The notes beneath the pieces are model-generated. The model ran no database searches. It was not told the origin of the DNA and worked only from the letters and a program-made list of their open reading frames with translations. Made by a program: the position numbers and the translations under genes. A stretch of 64,000 nt of DNA from Pseudonocardiales bacterium (GTDB lineage: Bacteria; Actinomycetota; Actinomycetes; Mycobacteriales; Pseudonocardiaceae): the NCBI GenBank assembly GCA_023252195.1, contig JAHEXI010000014.1, positions 20,304 through 84,303 on the forward strand, read 5' to 3'. Of the stretch, positions 8,968 to 16,400 are shown piece by piece. How positions within the stretch are numbered: position 1 is the stretch's first letter; every line of letters starts with the position of its first letter.

Positions 8968-10354
8968 GCGACTGCGCCGTGATGCTGTCTCCGGTGCTCT
9001 GGCTGGCCTGGCGGGAGGTGTGGTCTTCGGTGTGGCGATGGGCCTGGTCGGGACCTTGCCAAGTGTCGCGCAGATCGTGCGCAGCAACTCTCCCGCAATC
9101 GGCTTCGCGCTGCACATGATCATCGCAGCCATCATTGGCGCGGGATTCGGGCTGCTCGTGGCCAACCAGCAGCTACGTGCCGGCGAGACGCTGTTCTGGG
9201 GTCTGATCTACGGCACCTTCTGGTGGTTCCTCGGAGCGCAAACCTTGCTGCCGATCCTCGCTGGCCGGCCGCTGGCTTGGGATCTTGCCGGCGCTGAGCA
9301 GCTGTTCCCGAGCTTGATTGGGCATCTGTTCTACGGCGGTGTCACCGCCGTGGTGTTCGTGGCCCTTCGCCGCGGTGTTGTTGTGCCACCACAGCCACGG
9401 CTGGGCCCGCTCCTGCGAGGCCTGTCGGCCGGCCTCATGGTCGCCGGAGCGCTGTACCTCCTGGCCGGTGCCGCGCTGAACCCGCTCGTGGTGATCGGCG
9501 CCCTCGCCGGCGCCGGCTACCCGCTGTTGTTCGGTACTGTGCGGGAAAAGTCTGGACCAGCGCTGGTCCGCGGTACGGTCTACGGCTTCCTGATCTGGGT
9601 GCTCGAGCTGACCGTGGGACCCCTACTGGCCGGCGCGGCCCCGAGTTGGTCCCACGATGCCGCAGCCGCCGCGGTGCACAACCTGCCCCCGTCGGTCCTG
9701 CTCGGTGCCGGCATCGCGGTGGTCTTCGGCTGGCTGGGCGCTCTGGCCCGGGGGTTGTTTGTGGATGACATCCGCACCGTGCACCGGGAGGCGCCAGGCG
9801 GTTGGGGCCTGCGCGCACTAGGCTCCGGCGCGCTGGCCGGCCTGGCCGGAGGTGTGGTGTTTACCGCCGTCCTGGCGGTAGTGGGCGCCCTACCCCGGGT
9901 CGCGCAGATCATGGGCTCGCAGGCACCCCCGGCCGGCCTGGTGGTGAACCTGATCATCGCGCTGGTGATCGGTGTGACCTACGCGCTGATGTTCCGGCGC
10001 AGCAGCTTCGACCTCGTCTCGGGTGTCGGCTGGGGAGCCTGCTACGGATTCTTCTGGTGGGTGTTGGGCCCCTTGACATTGCTGCCCGCCCTCACCGGCG
10101 TCACCCCGCGGTGGGACCCTGCGGCGATCGCGAACGCCTTTCCCGCCCTTGTCGGGCTCCTCGCGTACGGGGCCGCATTGGGATCGACCTACTACCTACT
10201 CGAAGCCCGCGCAAACCCGTGGTGGGTCACCCGCAACCAGGCCGAGACCGACCGTGTCCTCGCCCAACGCAGCCAAACCCTCGGCTCCGCACCAGCCTTG
10301 TGGGGGCTGACCGTCCTGATCGCATTGACCATCCCACTGCTGGCGGCCAGCTGA
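8954..10354 (+). CDS. Polytopic membrane protein with internal duplication, partner of NDH-2
   Basis: A 466-residue protein with about ten to twelve hydrophobic helices. Its two halves are homologous: SGALAGLAGGVVFGVAMGLV near residue 13 matches SGALAGLAGGVVFTAVLAVV near residue 290, and each is followed by LPxVAQI, a long helix, a YGxFWWxLG motif and a TLLP motif. No known transporter signature was recognised. Its overlap with the NDH-2 gene suggests that the two proteins act together, perhaps as an anchoring or redox-linked membrane partner. That is inference. Confidence 0.8.
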   Translation: MKLVKRLRRDAVSGALAGLAGGVVFGVAMGLVGTLPSVAQIVRSNSPAIGFALHMIIAAIIGAGFGLLVANQQLRAGETLFWGLIYGTFWWFLGAQTLLPILAGRPLAWDLAGAEQLFPSLIGHLFYGGVTAVVFVALRRGVVVPPQPRLGPLLRGLSAGLMVAGALYLLAGAALNPLVVIGALAGAGYPLLFGTVREKSGPALVRGTVYGFLIWVLELTVGPLLAGAAPSWSHDAAAAAVHNLPPSVLLGAGIAVVFGWLGALARGLFVDDIRTVHREAPGGWGLRALGSGALAGLAGGVVFTAVLAVVGALPRVAQIMGSQAPPAGLVVNLIIALVIGVTYALMFRRSSFDLVSGVGWGACYGFFWWVLGPLTLLPALTGVTPRWDPAAIANAFPALVGLLAYGAALGSTYYLLEARANPWWVTRNQAETDRVLAQRSQTLGSAPALWGLTVLIALTIPLLAAS

Positions 10355-10813
10355 CCCCGCCCACCGCGACGCCAGCCGCAGAGTGTGATCCTGGTCGGCG
10401 TGTCGTGATCACGAAGGCGGCCACTGCGTGATCAACTTCAAGTGTGTTGGATCTCGAAGAGGACGCGGTGGCCGCGTCATGGACTGTAGTTGATGATCGT
10501 GCACCCCGGTGGCGGGCGGGGTTCGATGAGGCGTTTGGGCTGATAGCAGGCCGGTTCGCAGGCAGATTCACGGCGCCGGGCCTGCGGGGTTCCAGAAGTC
10601 GGCCTGCGCCGCTGACCTGGGTGATCAGTGTGGCCGGCTGGCTGTGGGGTTCCCAAAGCCGGCCTGCTCCTCTGGCCTGGGTGATTGGGGTGCTCGGCCG
10701 CCTGGGCGTGATCGTATGCCGTGTGGGGTGCGTCTGCTCTACCTGATCTTTGTCCAGCTTGTGAACCTGGTGTTGTTACTCGGCCGCTCGTCGGCGTCTA
10801 AAGACGTCGAACG
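10355..10813. other. Intergenic DNA before MITE copy B, containing a 60-bp tandem repeat
   Basis: No gene recognised. It contains two degenerate 60-bp units starting at 10586 and 10646 (each begins GGGGTTCC and contains CGGCCTGC and CCTGGGTGAT). The stretch ends at the MITE end (10813/10814). Before the inversion this DNA would have faced the sequence now lost to the left of position 1. Confidence 0.6.
10586..10705 (+). repeat. Two-copy 60-bp degenerate tandem repeat
   Basis: Units at 10586-10645 and 10646-10705 share GGGGTTCC, CGGCCTGC and CCTGGGTGAT in the same order with scattered differences. Non-coding; function unknown. Confidence 0.65.
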
Positions 10814-10985
10814 GCACTGTTGCATTGAGGCAAAGGGCGTACCCGCCGTGGCCCAAAGCAGCAAAACAGGCCCTACCAGCCCCGTAGATAACTATGATAA
10901 ATCGGGCATCTGAGTCTTGGGCGAGGGCCTCTGGACGGACCGATGAGATCAGCTTGAGCGGGCCGATCCCTCAATGCAACAGTGC
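10814..10985. mobile_element. MITE copy B (IS6-like ends)
   Basis: The 172-bp element in the opposite orientation to copy A, identical by eye. Its last bases (GTGC, ending 10985) directly precede GCAAAAACT, the same nine bases that flank copy A on the gene side, which marks this as the original insertion into the GH15 gene. The terminal GTG at 10982 is in frame with the GH15 3' half. Confidence 0.85.
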
Positions 10986-11569
10986 GCAAAAACTTCCTGT
11001 ACTCGCGGTTGATGTGCTGGGTGGCCATCGAACGGGCCATGCGCATGGCCCGCCACCGGGGCCTGCCCGCCGAGCTGGGGCGCTGGGGGGCTGCCCGGGA
11101 TGCGATCTACTACCAGATCATGCGCCGCGGCTGGTCGCCCACCCGGCAGGCGTTCGTCCAGCATGAAGACGACGATGTCCTCGACGCCGCAGTGTTGATG
11201 ATGCCCATGGCCAAATTCATCTCCCCGACCGACCCCAAATGGCTGGCCACCCTGGAGACGCTCACCGCCGAGCTGGTGTCCGATTCCCTGGTCTACCGCT
11301 ACGACCCCCGAGCCAGCCCAGATGGCCTCCGCGGAGAAGAGGGCACTTTCTCCTTGTGCTCGTTTTGGTACGTCGAGGCACTCTCCCTCGCCGGGAGGCT
11401 GGAGGAAGCTCGGCTGGCCTTCGAGAAGATGCTGACCTACGCCTACCACCTCGGCCTGTATGCCGAGGAGATTAGCCGCGCCGGGGAACAGCAGGGCAAC
11501 TTCCCCCAGGCCTTTACCCACCTGGCGTTGATCAGCGCCGCGTTCACCCTCGACCGCGCGCTCGGCTGA
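10986..11569 (+). pseudogene. GH15 glycoside hydrolase, 3' half
   Basis: About 194 codons that complete the protein begun at 173-1407: KNFLYSRLMCWVAIERAMRM follows directly on GGR of the 5' half. It carries the rest of the (alpha/alpha)6 barrel, including EEGTFSLCSFWYVEALSLAG and the second catalytic Glu in LYAEEI, followed by GNFPQAFTHLALI. The stop is at 11567-11569. The in-frame GTG in the MITE tip could start translation, but this half lacks the first catalytic Glu. Confidence 0.9.
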
Positions 11570-11926
11570 CGTCTGTCACCCCCGAGTATGTCTCCATGTC
11601 GGGTGATCATCACATGGTGATCAGGCGTGCAACCGGGCACCCCAGCGGGTGGTGACGGCTGGGAAGCGCAATGGGTCCAGGCTGTGAAGTTGTGCCCCGT
11701 GGGCGCGGTGCCCTTGCCGGGTTGTGACACTCCCCCGAGTTCGCCGCCCTCGCAGCGTGGGGCGGGGGGAATTGTGGTGTGGCCGGTGACCCTTTGACAT
11801 CTCGGTCGGGGGCACGGACGTTCACCGGATCACCGGCCACATGGCGGCTACTCACCCCTCGTGGGTGTGGGGGGTAACCCACGAATCGCAGCGAGACCGC
11901 CAGCTCTATGGAGTTGAGATCAACTA
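11570..11926. other. Intergenic, one arm of a repeated motif
   Basis: No gene recognised. At 11590-11603 it holds the 14-mer GTCTCCATGTCGGG, which is also the right arm of the 64-bp palindromic element at 46051-46114. Confidence 0.5.
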
Positions 11927-12259
11927 TCAGCCCACTACACCCGCTCCGACAGGCAGGGGACCTATCGCAGGCCGCGCCTGGGGCACGGTCTCGGCGGAGA
12001 CGAGGTTCTTATGCGCAGTCCGCCACACGCTGCACGGCGCCGTACGAGAGCGCCAACGGTTCGAGCACTCCGGACAGCGGCCCCGAGAATCCGGCGCGTG
12101 GGTCACAAGCAAAGCCCGCCACCCCGAGGTCAGGCGGGGCAGCTCACCGCGCGCCACCGACAGCAGCGACCGATTGTCGGCGTCGCTGACCAGTTCGTCG
12201 AGCAGGTCGAGCCGGTCCCACACCGCCTGCCGGAGAATTTGACCCAGAACCCGGTCCAC
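11927..12259 (-). CDS. Small conserved actinobacterial protein with Cys pair
   Basis: A 110-residue protein: a helical N-terminus (ILRQAVWDRLDLLDELVSDA), then RGELPRLTSGWRALLVTHAP, then DSRGRCPECSNRWR and APCSVWRTAHKNL. The pattern H-P-D-x-x-G-R-C-P-x-C followed by C-x-V-W-R-T-A-H resembles small proteins of unknown function common in Pseudonocardiales and Streptomyces (recognition by pattern, not by search). Possible zinc binding by the CxxC pair. Confidence 0.6.
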   Translation of the reverse strand: MDRVLGQILRQAVWDRLDLLDELVSDADNRSLLSVARGELPRLTSGWRALLVTHAPDSRGRCPECSNRWRSRTAPCSVWRTAHKNLVSAETVPQARPAIGPLPVGAGVVG

Positions 12260-12682
12260 CTCGCCCCCTTCCCCCGTATAGAGGATTTCCGCGCTGTGCG
12301 ATCCGGCTCACGCACTCTCGACAGACGGAGTGGGGCAACGACACACTTCATGGGCCTGCACTGCGCCGATCGGACGCGCTAAGACCGATGAACGGCACAC
12401 ACTGATAGGTGGCACCGATCAACTTGGACTGATGCGCGTTGGCCGCTGGCAGCAACTCATCACACACCCGAGAGCGCACCGCGCCCCGGCCGATCGTCAC
12501 CTCCGCGCTCACGATCAGGTGATCGTGGTGGTCGTAGACGCGCAGAATGCTCTCATCGACTTCGATGTGACACCGAAACTTTTCGAGTTCCGAGACGAGG
12601 ACCCATCGGAAGCGATAGACGCTCAACATGGATGAGCCCTGGAGCCACCGTCCAGCCCAGGGCTCATCCGAACCTCGCCGAC
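12260..12682. other. Gene-poor stretch with a possible decayed minus-strand fragment
   Basis: On minus, 12400-12640 reads as RFRWVLVSELEKFRCHIEVD then ILRVYDHHDHLIVSAEVTIG, which could be a worn C-terminal domain of an integrase-type transposase. The similarity is too weak to name. Confidence 0.3.
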
Positions 12683-13105
12683 TTACACGGGATCGAAGGC
12701 CCACTCCACGGTGCCATAGCCACCAGGGGGGAGGATGGCAACCAGCGGAGGGTAAATGCGGAGGAGGCTCATGCTAAGCACCAGACCCTCGCTTGAGGCT
12801 GCGGAGGTCAAAACGTACGTCTGCTCATTATCATCGTCGCCGATCGACAACTTCCAAGCGAAGGGTTGCCTCGTTCCCTTGACTATCATGGCTTGCTGGC
12901 TGGGGTCGCCATCGTTTCCCAGGTAGAGGTCGGACGCGACGCTGCGCAGCGTGTAGGTGCCCGAGTCAAACGCCACGTTCCACTGCTGGGTGGGTTCGCC
13001 ATCAGGCGGCAACATCGCCACACCCGGAAAAGAGTTATCCATGGTGAGCTGCCCGCCAGGGCCTCTCACCGTGTAGGTTCCGTCAGGGATGACCTGATCA
13101 CTCAT
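12683..13105 (-). CDS. Small beta-trefoil protein (ricin-B-like or I66-type inhibitor-like)
   Basis: A 140-residue protein without a signal peptide. It has three beta-rich segments with Q-x-W or equivalent turns: GTYTVRGPGGQLTMD with PTQQWNVAF, GTYTLRSVASDLYLG with FAWKLSIGDD, and TYVLTSAASSEGLVLS with GTVEWAFDPV. This pattern fits a beta-trefoil, as in ricin-B lectins and fungal I66 protease inhibitors. The ligand is unknown. A GAGAGGACT ribosome site precedes the ATG at 13105. Confidence 0.6.
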   Translation of the reverse strand: MSDQVIPDGTYTVRGPGGQLTMDNSFPGVAMLPPDGEPTQQWNVAFDSGTYTLRSVASDLYLGNDGDPSQQAMIVKGTRQPFAWKLSIGDDDNEQTYVLTSAASSEGLVLSMSLLRIYPPLVAILPPGGYGTVEWAFDPV

Positions 13106-13590
13106 ATTAGAGTCCTCTCATCCGTGATCGCCCGATCGACTGGCCTACAGATAACTCAGACCAGTAGTCACGTTGGCTGTTACGATCATTCAACTTTGGC
13201 GGGTAGATTGTGCATCTGGTCAGTTTGAATAGCTAGGCCTTGCAAGGCTAAAGGTAACCGTAGGGGGACGATGAAGTAAGGTAATCGACTGTTCGAGTGA
13301 CCAACCGCCACTTAGGTGTACTACTTACAGCTATCTCCGCACGCGCAAACCCGTTCAAAGAGTGCAATCTTTTCGATGTTTTTATGACTCACAAACAAAT
13401 TGATGCAGGCCAAGACCTTCGTTTGCGGCTGTCGATCGGTGTCAACGTGTGGACACCGGCCCCGCGTCGACCGGGCACCCAATTATCGCTTCACCCTGGC
13501 CAACGACTACACATCCTCGCCTGAATCGCACCGCACTGCCTCCGATCGCCGGTGTCCGGGCCTCCCGGCTACGCGTCTAGTGCTTGTCCG
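13106..13590. other. Intergenic, AT-richer than surroundings
   Basis: No gene recognised. The first 200 bases should hold the promoter of the minus-strand trefoil gene. The stretch at 13250-13400 is clearly richer in A and T than the neighbours, suggesting foreign or decayed DNA. Confidence 0.4.
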
Positions 13591-14268
13591 CTTGTAGTCG
13601 GTGACAACTTTCTGTACGTCTTCAAGCAACTCAATCAACAGCTGCGCGCCGCCCCGGTTGACACCGCGCCCGTCCGTCGCCCACTGGAGCCACCTCGCCC
13701 GGTGATGGCCCCGGTGACGCCGCCAATGGCCAGGGAGCAAACCGCACCCGGTGGGCAGGCTCATGTCCACGCGGCCAAGGTCTTGGGCCTGGCCCAGGAG
13801 ATCGCCGACCGGATGACCAGCGACGCCAAGACCGAAGCCGACGCGATGCTCAGCCAGGCCCGCGCCACCTCCGAACAGCTGCTCTCCGAGGCCAAGGCGA
13901 AAGCCGAGAACATGGTCACCCAGGCCCAGACCCGGGCCGAGACCCTGCTCAACGACGCCCGAAGCAGAGCCGAAACCCGGGACCGGGAGTCCCGAGAGAA
14001 AGCCGCTTCGTTGGAACGCGACGCGGCCCGCAAGCACACCGAGATCCTCGGTGCGCTTCACCAGGAGAAAAACACTTTGGAGAAAAAGATCGACGAACTA
14101 CGCACCTTCGAGCGCGACTACCGCACCCGCCTAAAGATCTACCTGGACTCCCAGCTCCAAAAACTGGACGAGCGTGGACCCACCCCAACAGCACACCCGA
14201 CACAACCCAGCCACCACCAGAATCGGCGCGCACACCCAAACCCGCTAGCCACCCTTCCACCGGAATGA
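13591..14268 (+). pseudogene. DivIVA/Wag31-like coiled-coil protein lacking its N-terminal domain
   Basis: About 220 codons rich in Ala, Glu, Lys and Arg, with a long coiled coil (ADAMLSQARATSEQLLSEAK, AENMVTQAQTRAETLLNDAR) and the DivIVA-type motif ARKHTEILGALHQEKNTLEK, then LRTFERDYRTRLKIYLDSQL. The lipid-binding N-terminal domain that should come first is not recognisable; the upstream sequence reads only as a degenerate VFKQLNQQLRAAP. Polar growth DivIVA proteins are essential, so this is a spare, broken paralogue. Confidence 0.65.
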
Positions 14269-14559
14269 CCCGCGAGATGGTCCGGCAGCCCATCTAAGCC
14301 AAGACCCAATAAAGATCAAAATAACGTCACGGGGCTTATCGGATGACAACAAGCACGGGAGTGGCGGCAGGGTGCAACAACTCCCGGCATCGGCCGATCT
14401 GAGTGAGTTCGCAGGTGAGGCGTCTGTCTGCCGGCCTTGCTGAGCAACCTGCGGCGCGGGGCCAGGTGATGACGTCGCAGCCCACAGTAGGTTTCCTGCA
14501 TTAAATGCAGGACTCTGCGCTTGGTGTGATGTGTGGTGGATACTGTGCTGAGGTATGTG
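14269..14559. other. Intergenic with a 19-bp palindrome
   Basis: No gene seen. At 14494-14512 lies a near-perfect palindrome (TCCTGCATT, one base, AATGCAGGA) that could be a regulator site, although no promoter is clear. Confidence 0.4.
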
Positions 14560-14700
14560 CCGCGAGTGGCCACCGCAGCGTCGTCCACCTCGAACGCGAC
14601 GTCCGCCTCTGGATTAACGAATGGACCAACGATCCCAAACATTCATTTGGACGAAGACCGCCGACGAGATCCTCGACACCCTTGCCGCCTACTGCTTATG
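14560..14700 (+). pseudogene. IS630-family transposase C-terminal remnant
   Basis: Reads HRSVVHLERDVRLWINEWTN in one frame and FIWTKTADEILDTLAAYC in the next, ending at 14700. This is the typical IS630 C-terminus with a frameshift near 14650. The rest of the transposase is missing. Confidence 0.75.
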
Positions 14701-14702
14701 AA

Positions 14703-15053
14703 TTACCCGTGATGGTCTTCGCAGTCCCAGCGCTCTGCCACCGCGGCGACGAGATGCATGCCCCGCCCGCGCGGTTGGTGACCGCAAAGTTCCCGCACGA
14801 CCGGGCGGACGGCGGAGCCGTCGGCGATCGAGATCCGCAGCCACCCATCAGAAAAGGTAAGCTCAACAACGATGCTGGTCTGGCCCCTAACGTGATCGAC
14901 AACGTTGGTCACCAATTCGGTAATGACCAAGGCGGCATCATCGCGACAGTGCTCGATCCCCCAGGGGCTGAGTAGTTCCAGCGTCACGTGGCGGGCAGCC
15001 GGGACACTGCGCGCCACGGTCGGCAGATCAACCCTCGCGGCGACGGTAGCCAT
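14703..15053 (-). CDS. RsbW-like ATP-binding anti-sigma/regulatory protein
   Basis: A 116-residue single-domain GHKL ATPase (HATPase_c_2). The start at 15053 (MATVAARVDLPTVARSVPAA) has GAGGA just upstream. The N box is ALVITELVTNVVDHVRGQTS; the later box is LRISIADGSAVRPVV, with a Gly-rich GHQPRGRGMHLV. Such proteins in actinomycetes bind sigma or anti-anti-sigma factors, but no partner gene is adjacent. In the second box the common DxGxG is DGSAVR, so ATP binding may be altered. Confidence 0.8.
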   Translation of the reverse strand: MATVAARVDLPTVARSVPAARHVTLELLSPWGIEHCRDDAALVITELVTNVVDHVRGQTSIVVELTFSDGWLRISIADGSAVRPVVRELCGHQPRGRGMHLVAAVAERWDCEDHHG

Positions 15054-15194
15054 GACGTCCTCATTTCGGCACCCGGACCCCTGAGTGGGGAGGCGATACC
15101 GTGGGACTGTCTTGGAGACCGTTGCACGTTGTCGCCCCTCACGCAATACCGAGAGCAGCGGGCTGTCGCGTGCGGCGCACGTGTAGGACTGGAC

Positions 15195-15223
15195 GTGGAG
15201 TCTGACCATCGGTCAGACTCCAC
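15195..15223. promoter_or_regulatory. Perfect 13-bp inverted repeat, probable autoregulatory operator
   Basis: GTGGAGTCTGACC, a three-base centre ATC, then GGTCAGACTCCAC. It ends two bases before the ATG of the small RHH-type gene at 15226. There is no room for a ribosome site between repeat and ATG, so the transcript may be leaderless or the hairpin may shape initiation. The position fits an operator bound by the product of the first gene, as in many antitoxin operons. Confidence 0.65.
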
Positions 15224-15225
15224 GC

Positions 15226-15366
15226 ATGACCGTCAAGGTTGGGATCTCGCTACCGGACGCGACGCATGCCCGGGCACTCCAGCATGCCCGCAGTACTGGG
15301 ACCACCCTTTCCGGACTGATCGACGCCGCACTAAAAGCGGAGCTCACTCGCCGCGAACCGTGCTGA
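15226..15366 (+). CDS. Small antitoxin-like protein (ribbon-helix-helix type)
   Basis: A 46-residue protein: a short basic beta strand MTVKVGISLPDATHARALQH, then two helices with TTLSGLIDAALKAELTRRE. The pattern of strand plus two helices and the S-L-P/LSGLID features fit ribbon-helix-helix antitoxins. Its ATG lies just behind a perfect palindrome, and it overlaps the next reading frame by seven bases, so both are translated from one message. Function inferred from layout and pattern only. Confidence 0.6.
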   Translation: MTVKVGISLPDATHARALQHARSTGTTLSGLIDAALKAELTRREPC

Positions 15367-15557
15367 TTGCGGAGATCGAGACCGGTACTCGTTACCGGGC
15401 CACCGCCTATGCCACCGAAACCGATTACGGTGTCGTGCTCGTCGACCGGGTGGTGTGGATGCCCGTCGACATGCTCGGCGAGCCGTTCGGCCGCCTGACC
15501 GACGCGCAACGCGATCGCGTCATTAACCAAATCGTGGCCGTACTCCGAGGCGCCTAG
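15360..15557 (+). CDS. Small downstream partner of the RHH-type gene, toxin candidate
   Basis: A 65-residue protein from GTG 15360: MLIAEIETGTRYRATAYATE, then YGVVLVDRVVWMPVDMLGEP, then DAQRDRVINQIVAVLRGA. No toxin family was recognised and it is short for PemK/MazF. The seven-base overlap with the upstream gene and the operator point to a toxin-antitoxin-like unit; it could instead be part of a decayed one. Confidence 0.5.
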   Translation: MLIAEIETGTRYRATAYATETDYGVVLVDRVVWMPVDMLGEPFGRLTDAQRDRVINQIVAVLRGA

Positions 15558-15706
15558 TACGGCAGCCGATGCGCCCAGTGATCAGGAGGTGATCGGCCAA
15601 GATTGAGCTGAAGGCGGCGCAGGTTGTGATGTATCGCATTTTCTGCAAGCCTGTTTGAGGGAATGCCAACGTTGCGCGGGAAGGAATGCGGGAAGGAATA
15701 TCGGCA

Positions 15707-16117
15707 TCATGGTCGTTCCCGGGCTCGTGACCTGGTGACTTTGTTCGCGCAGGTGATGCAGATCCTGGTCGCTGGGCGGGCAGTAAGCCGGTCTGTGGAG
15801 ATCGGACCTCCGCAGCGCTCGCATACCTGGTACTCACCGGTCAGTATCCGCTGGGCAGCTCGGTCGAGGTCCTCGAGGTCGACGCGTGCGCGCCTCAGCA
15901 TGGCCTGAACCTGGGCCCGTTCGAACGCGATCGTGGAGCCCTCCGGATCGTGCTCGTCATCGTTGATGGTCAGGGCTGACGCTTCAACGATGCCATCCCA
16001 CTGGCGCATCAATGAGTCGATCAGTCGCGCCGTACGAACACGTTCCTCGCCGATCAGCTCTTCTGCAGCTGGCCGCTGCGATGGTGAGAGTTCGGCAGGC
16101 TCGGTGGGATCATTCAT
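15707..16117 (-). CDS. DksA/TraR-type C4 zinc-finger protein
   Basis: A 136-residue protein. The start at 16117 (MNDPTEPAELSPSQRPAAEE) was chosen because the upstream in-frame extension is unlike coding sequence. A helical hairpin (residues 15-95, with AFERAQVQAMLRRARVDLED) is followed by the finger CERCGGPI and ICITCANK, a CxxC-x17-CxxC arrangement. DksA-family proteins insert into the RNA polymerase secondary channel and tune initiation with ppGpp; many actinobacterial members lack the acidic tip and their role is unclear. Confidence 0.85.
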   Translation of the reverse strand: MNDPTEPAELSPSQRPAAEELIGEERVRTARLIDSLMRQWDGIVEASALTINDDEHDPEGSTIAFERAQVQAMLRRARVDLEDLDRAAQRILTGEYQVCERCGGPISTDRLTARPATRICITCANKVTRSRARERP

Positions 16118-16400
16118 GACGTGCCCAACTAAACGCGTAAGAAGGGACCCATTCCGGCAAGCGATCGTTCTGACCCCGGCGGGCGAGGGGCGCCGTTGCC
16201 TTGGCGAATCACCTGCTTGGGTCAAGGGTACGAGCGAGGAAAGCCCGAGCAACGACAGCCTCCTGAACTGTGCGGCTGGGGTCGGATTGTGTCTCGCCGC
16301 TATCACTCACCTGCCGAGAAGGATGCGTCTAGTTGATCTTGTAGGACTTGGGGACATGCACCTCTCATACGCGGTTGCGCTTCGTTGACCGTGCTGGGGA
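16118..16400. other. Intergenic between DksA-like and oxidoreductase genes
   Basis: Both flanking genes are on minus, so this holds the promoter region of the DksA-like gene. No gene or strong motif seen. Confidence 0.4.

Noticed and set aside
10644..10913. Plus-strand frame ending within MITE copy B as a gene
   Set aside because: Its tail is the MITE and its start lies in the 60-bp repeat; no coding pattern.
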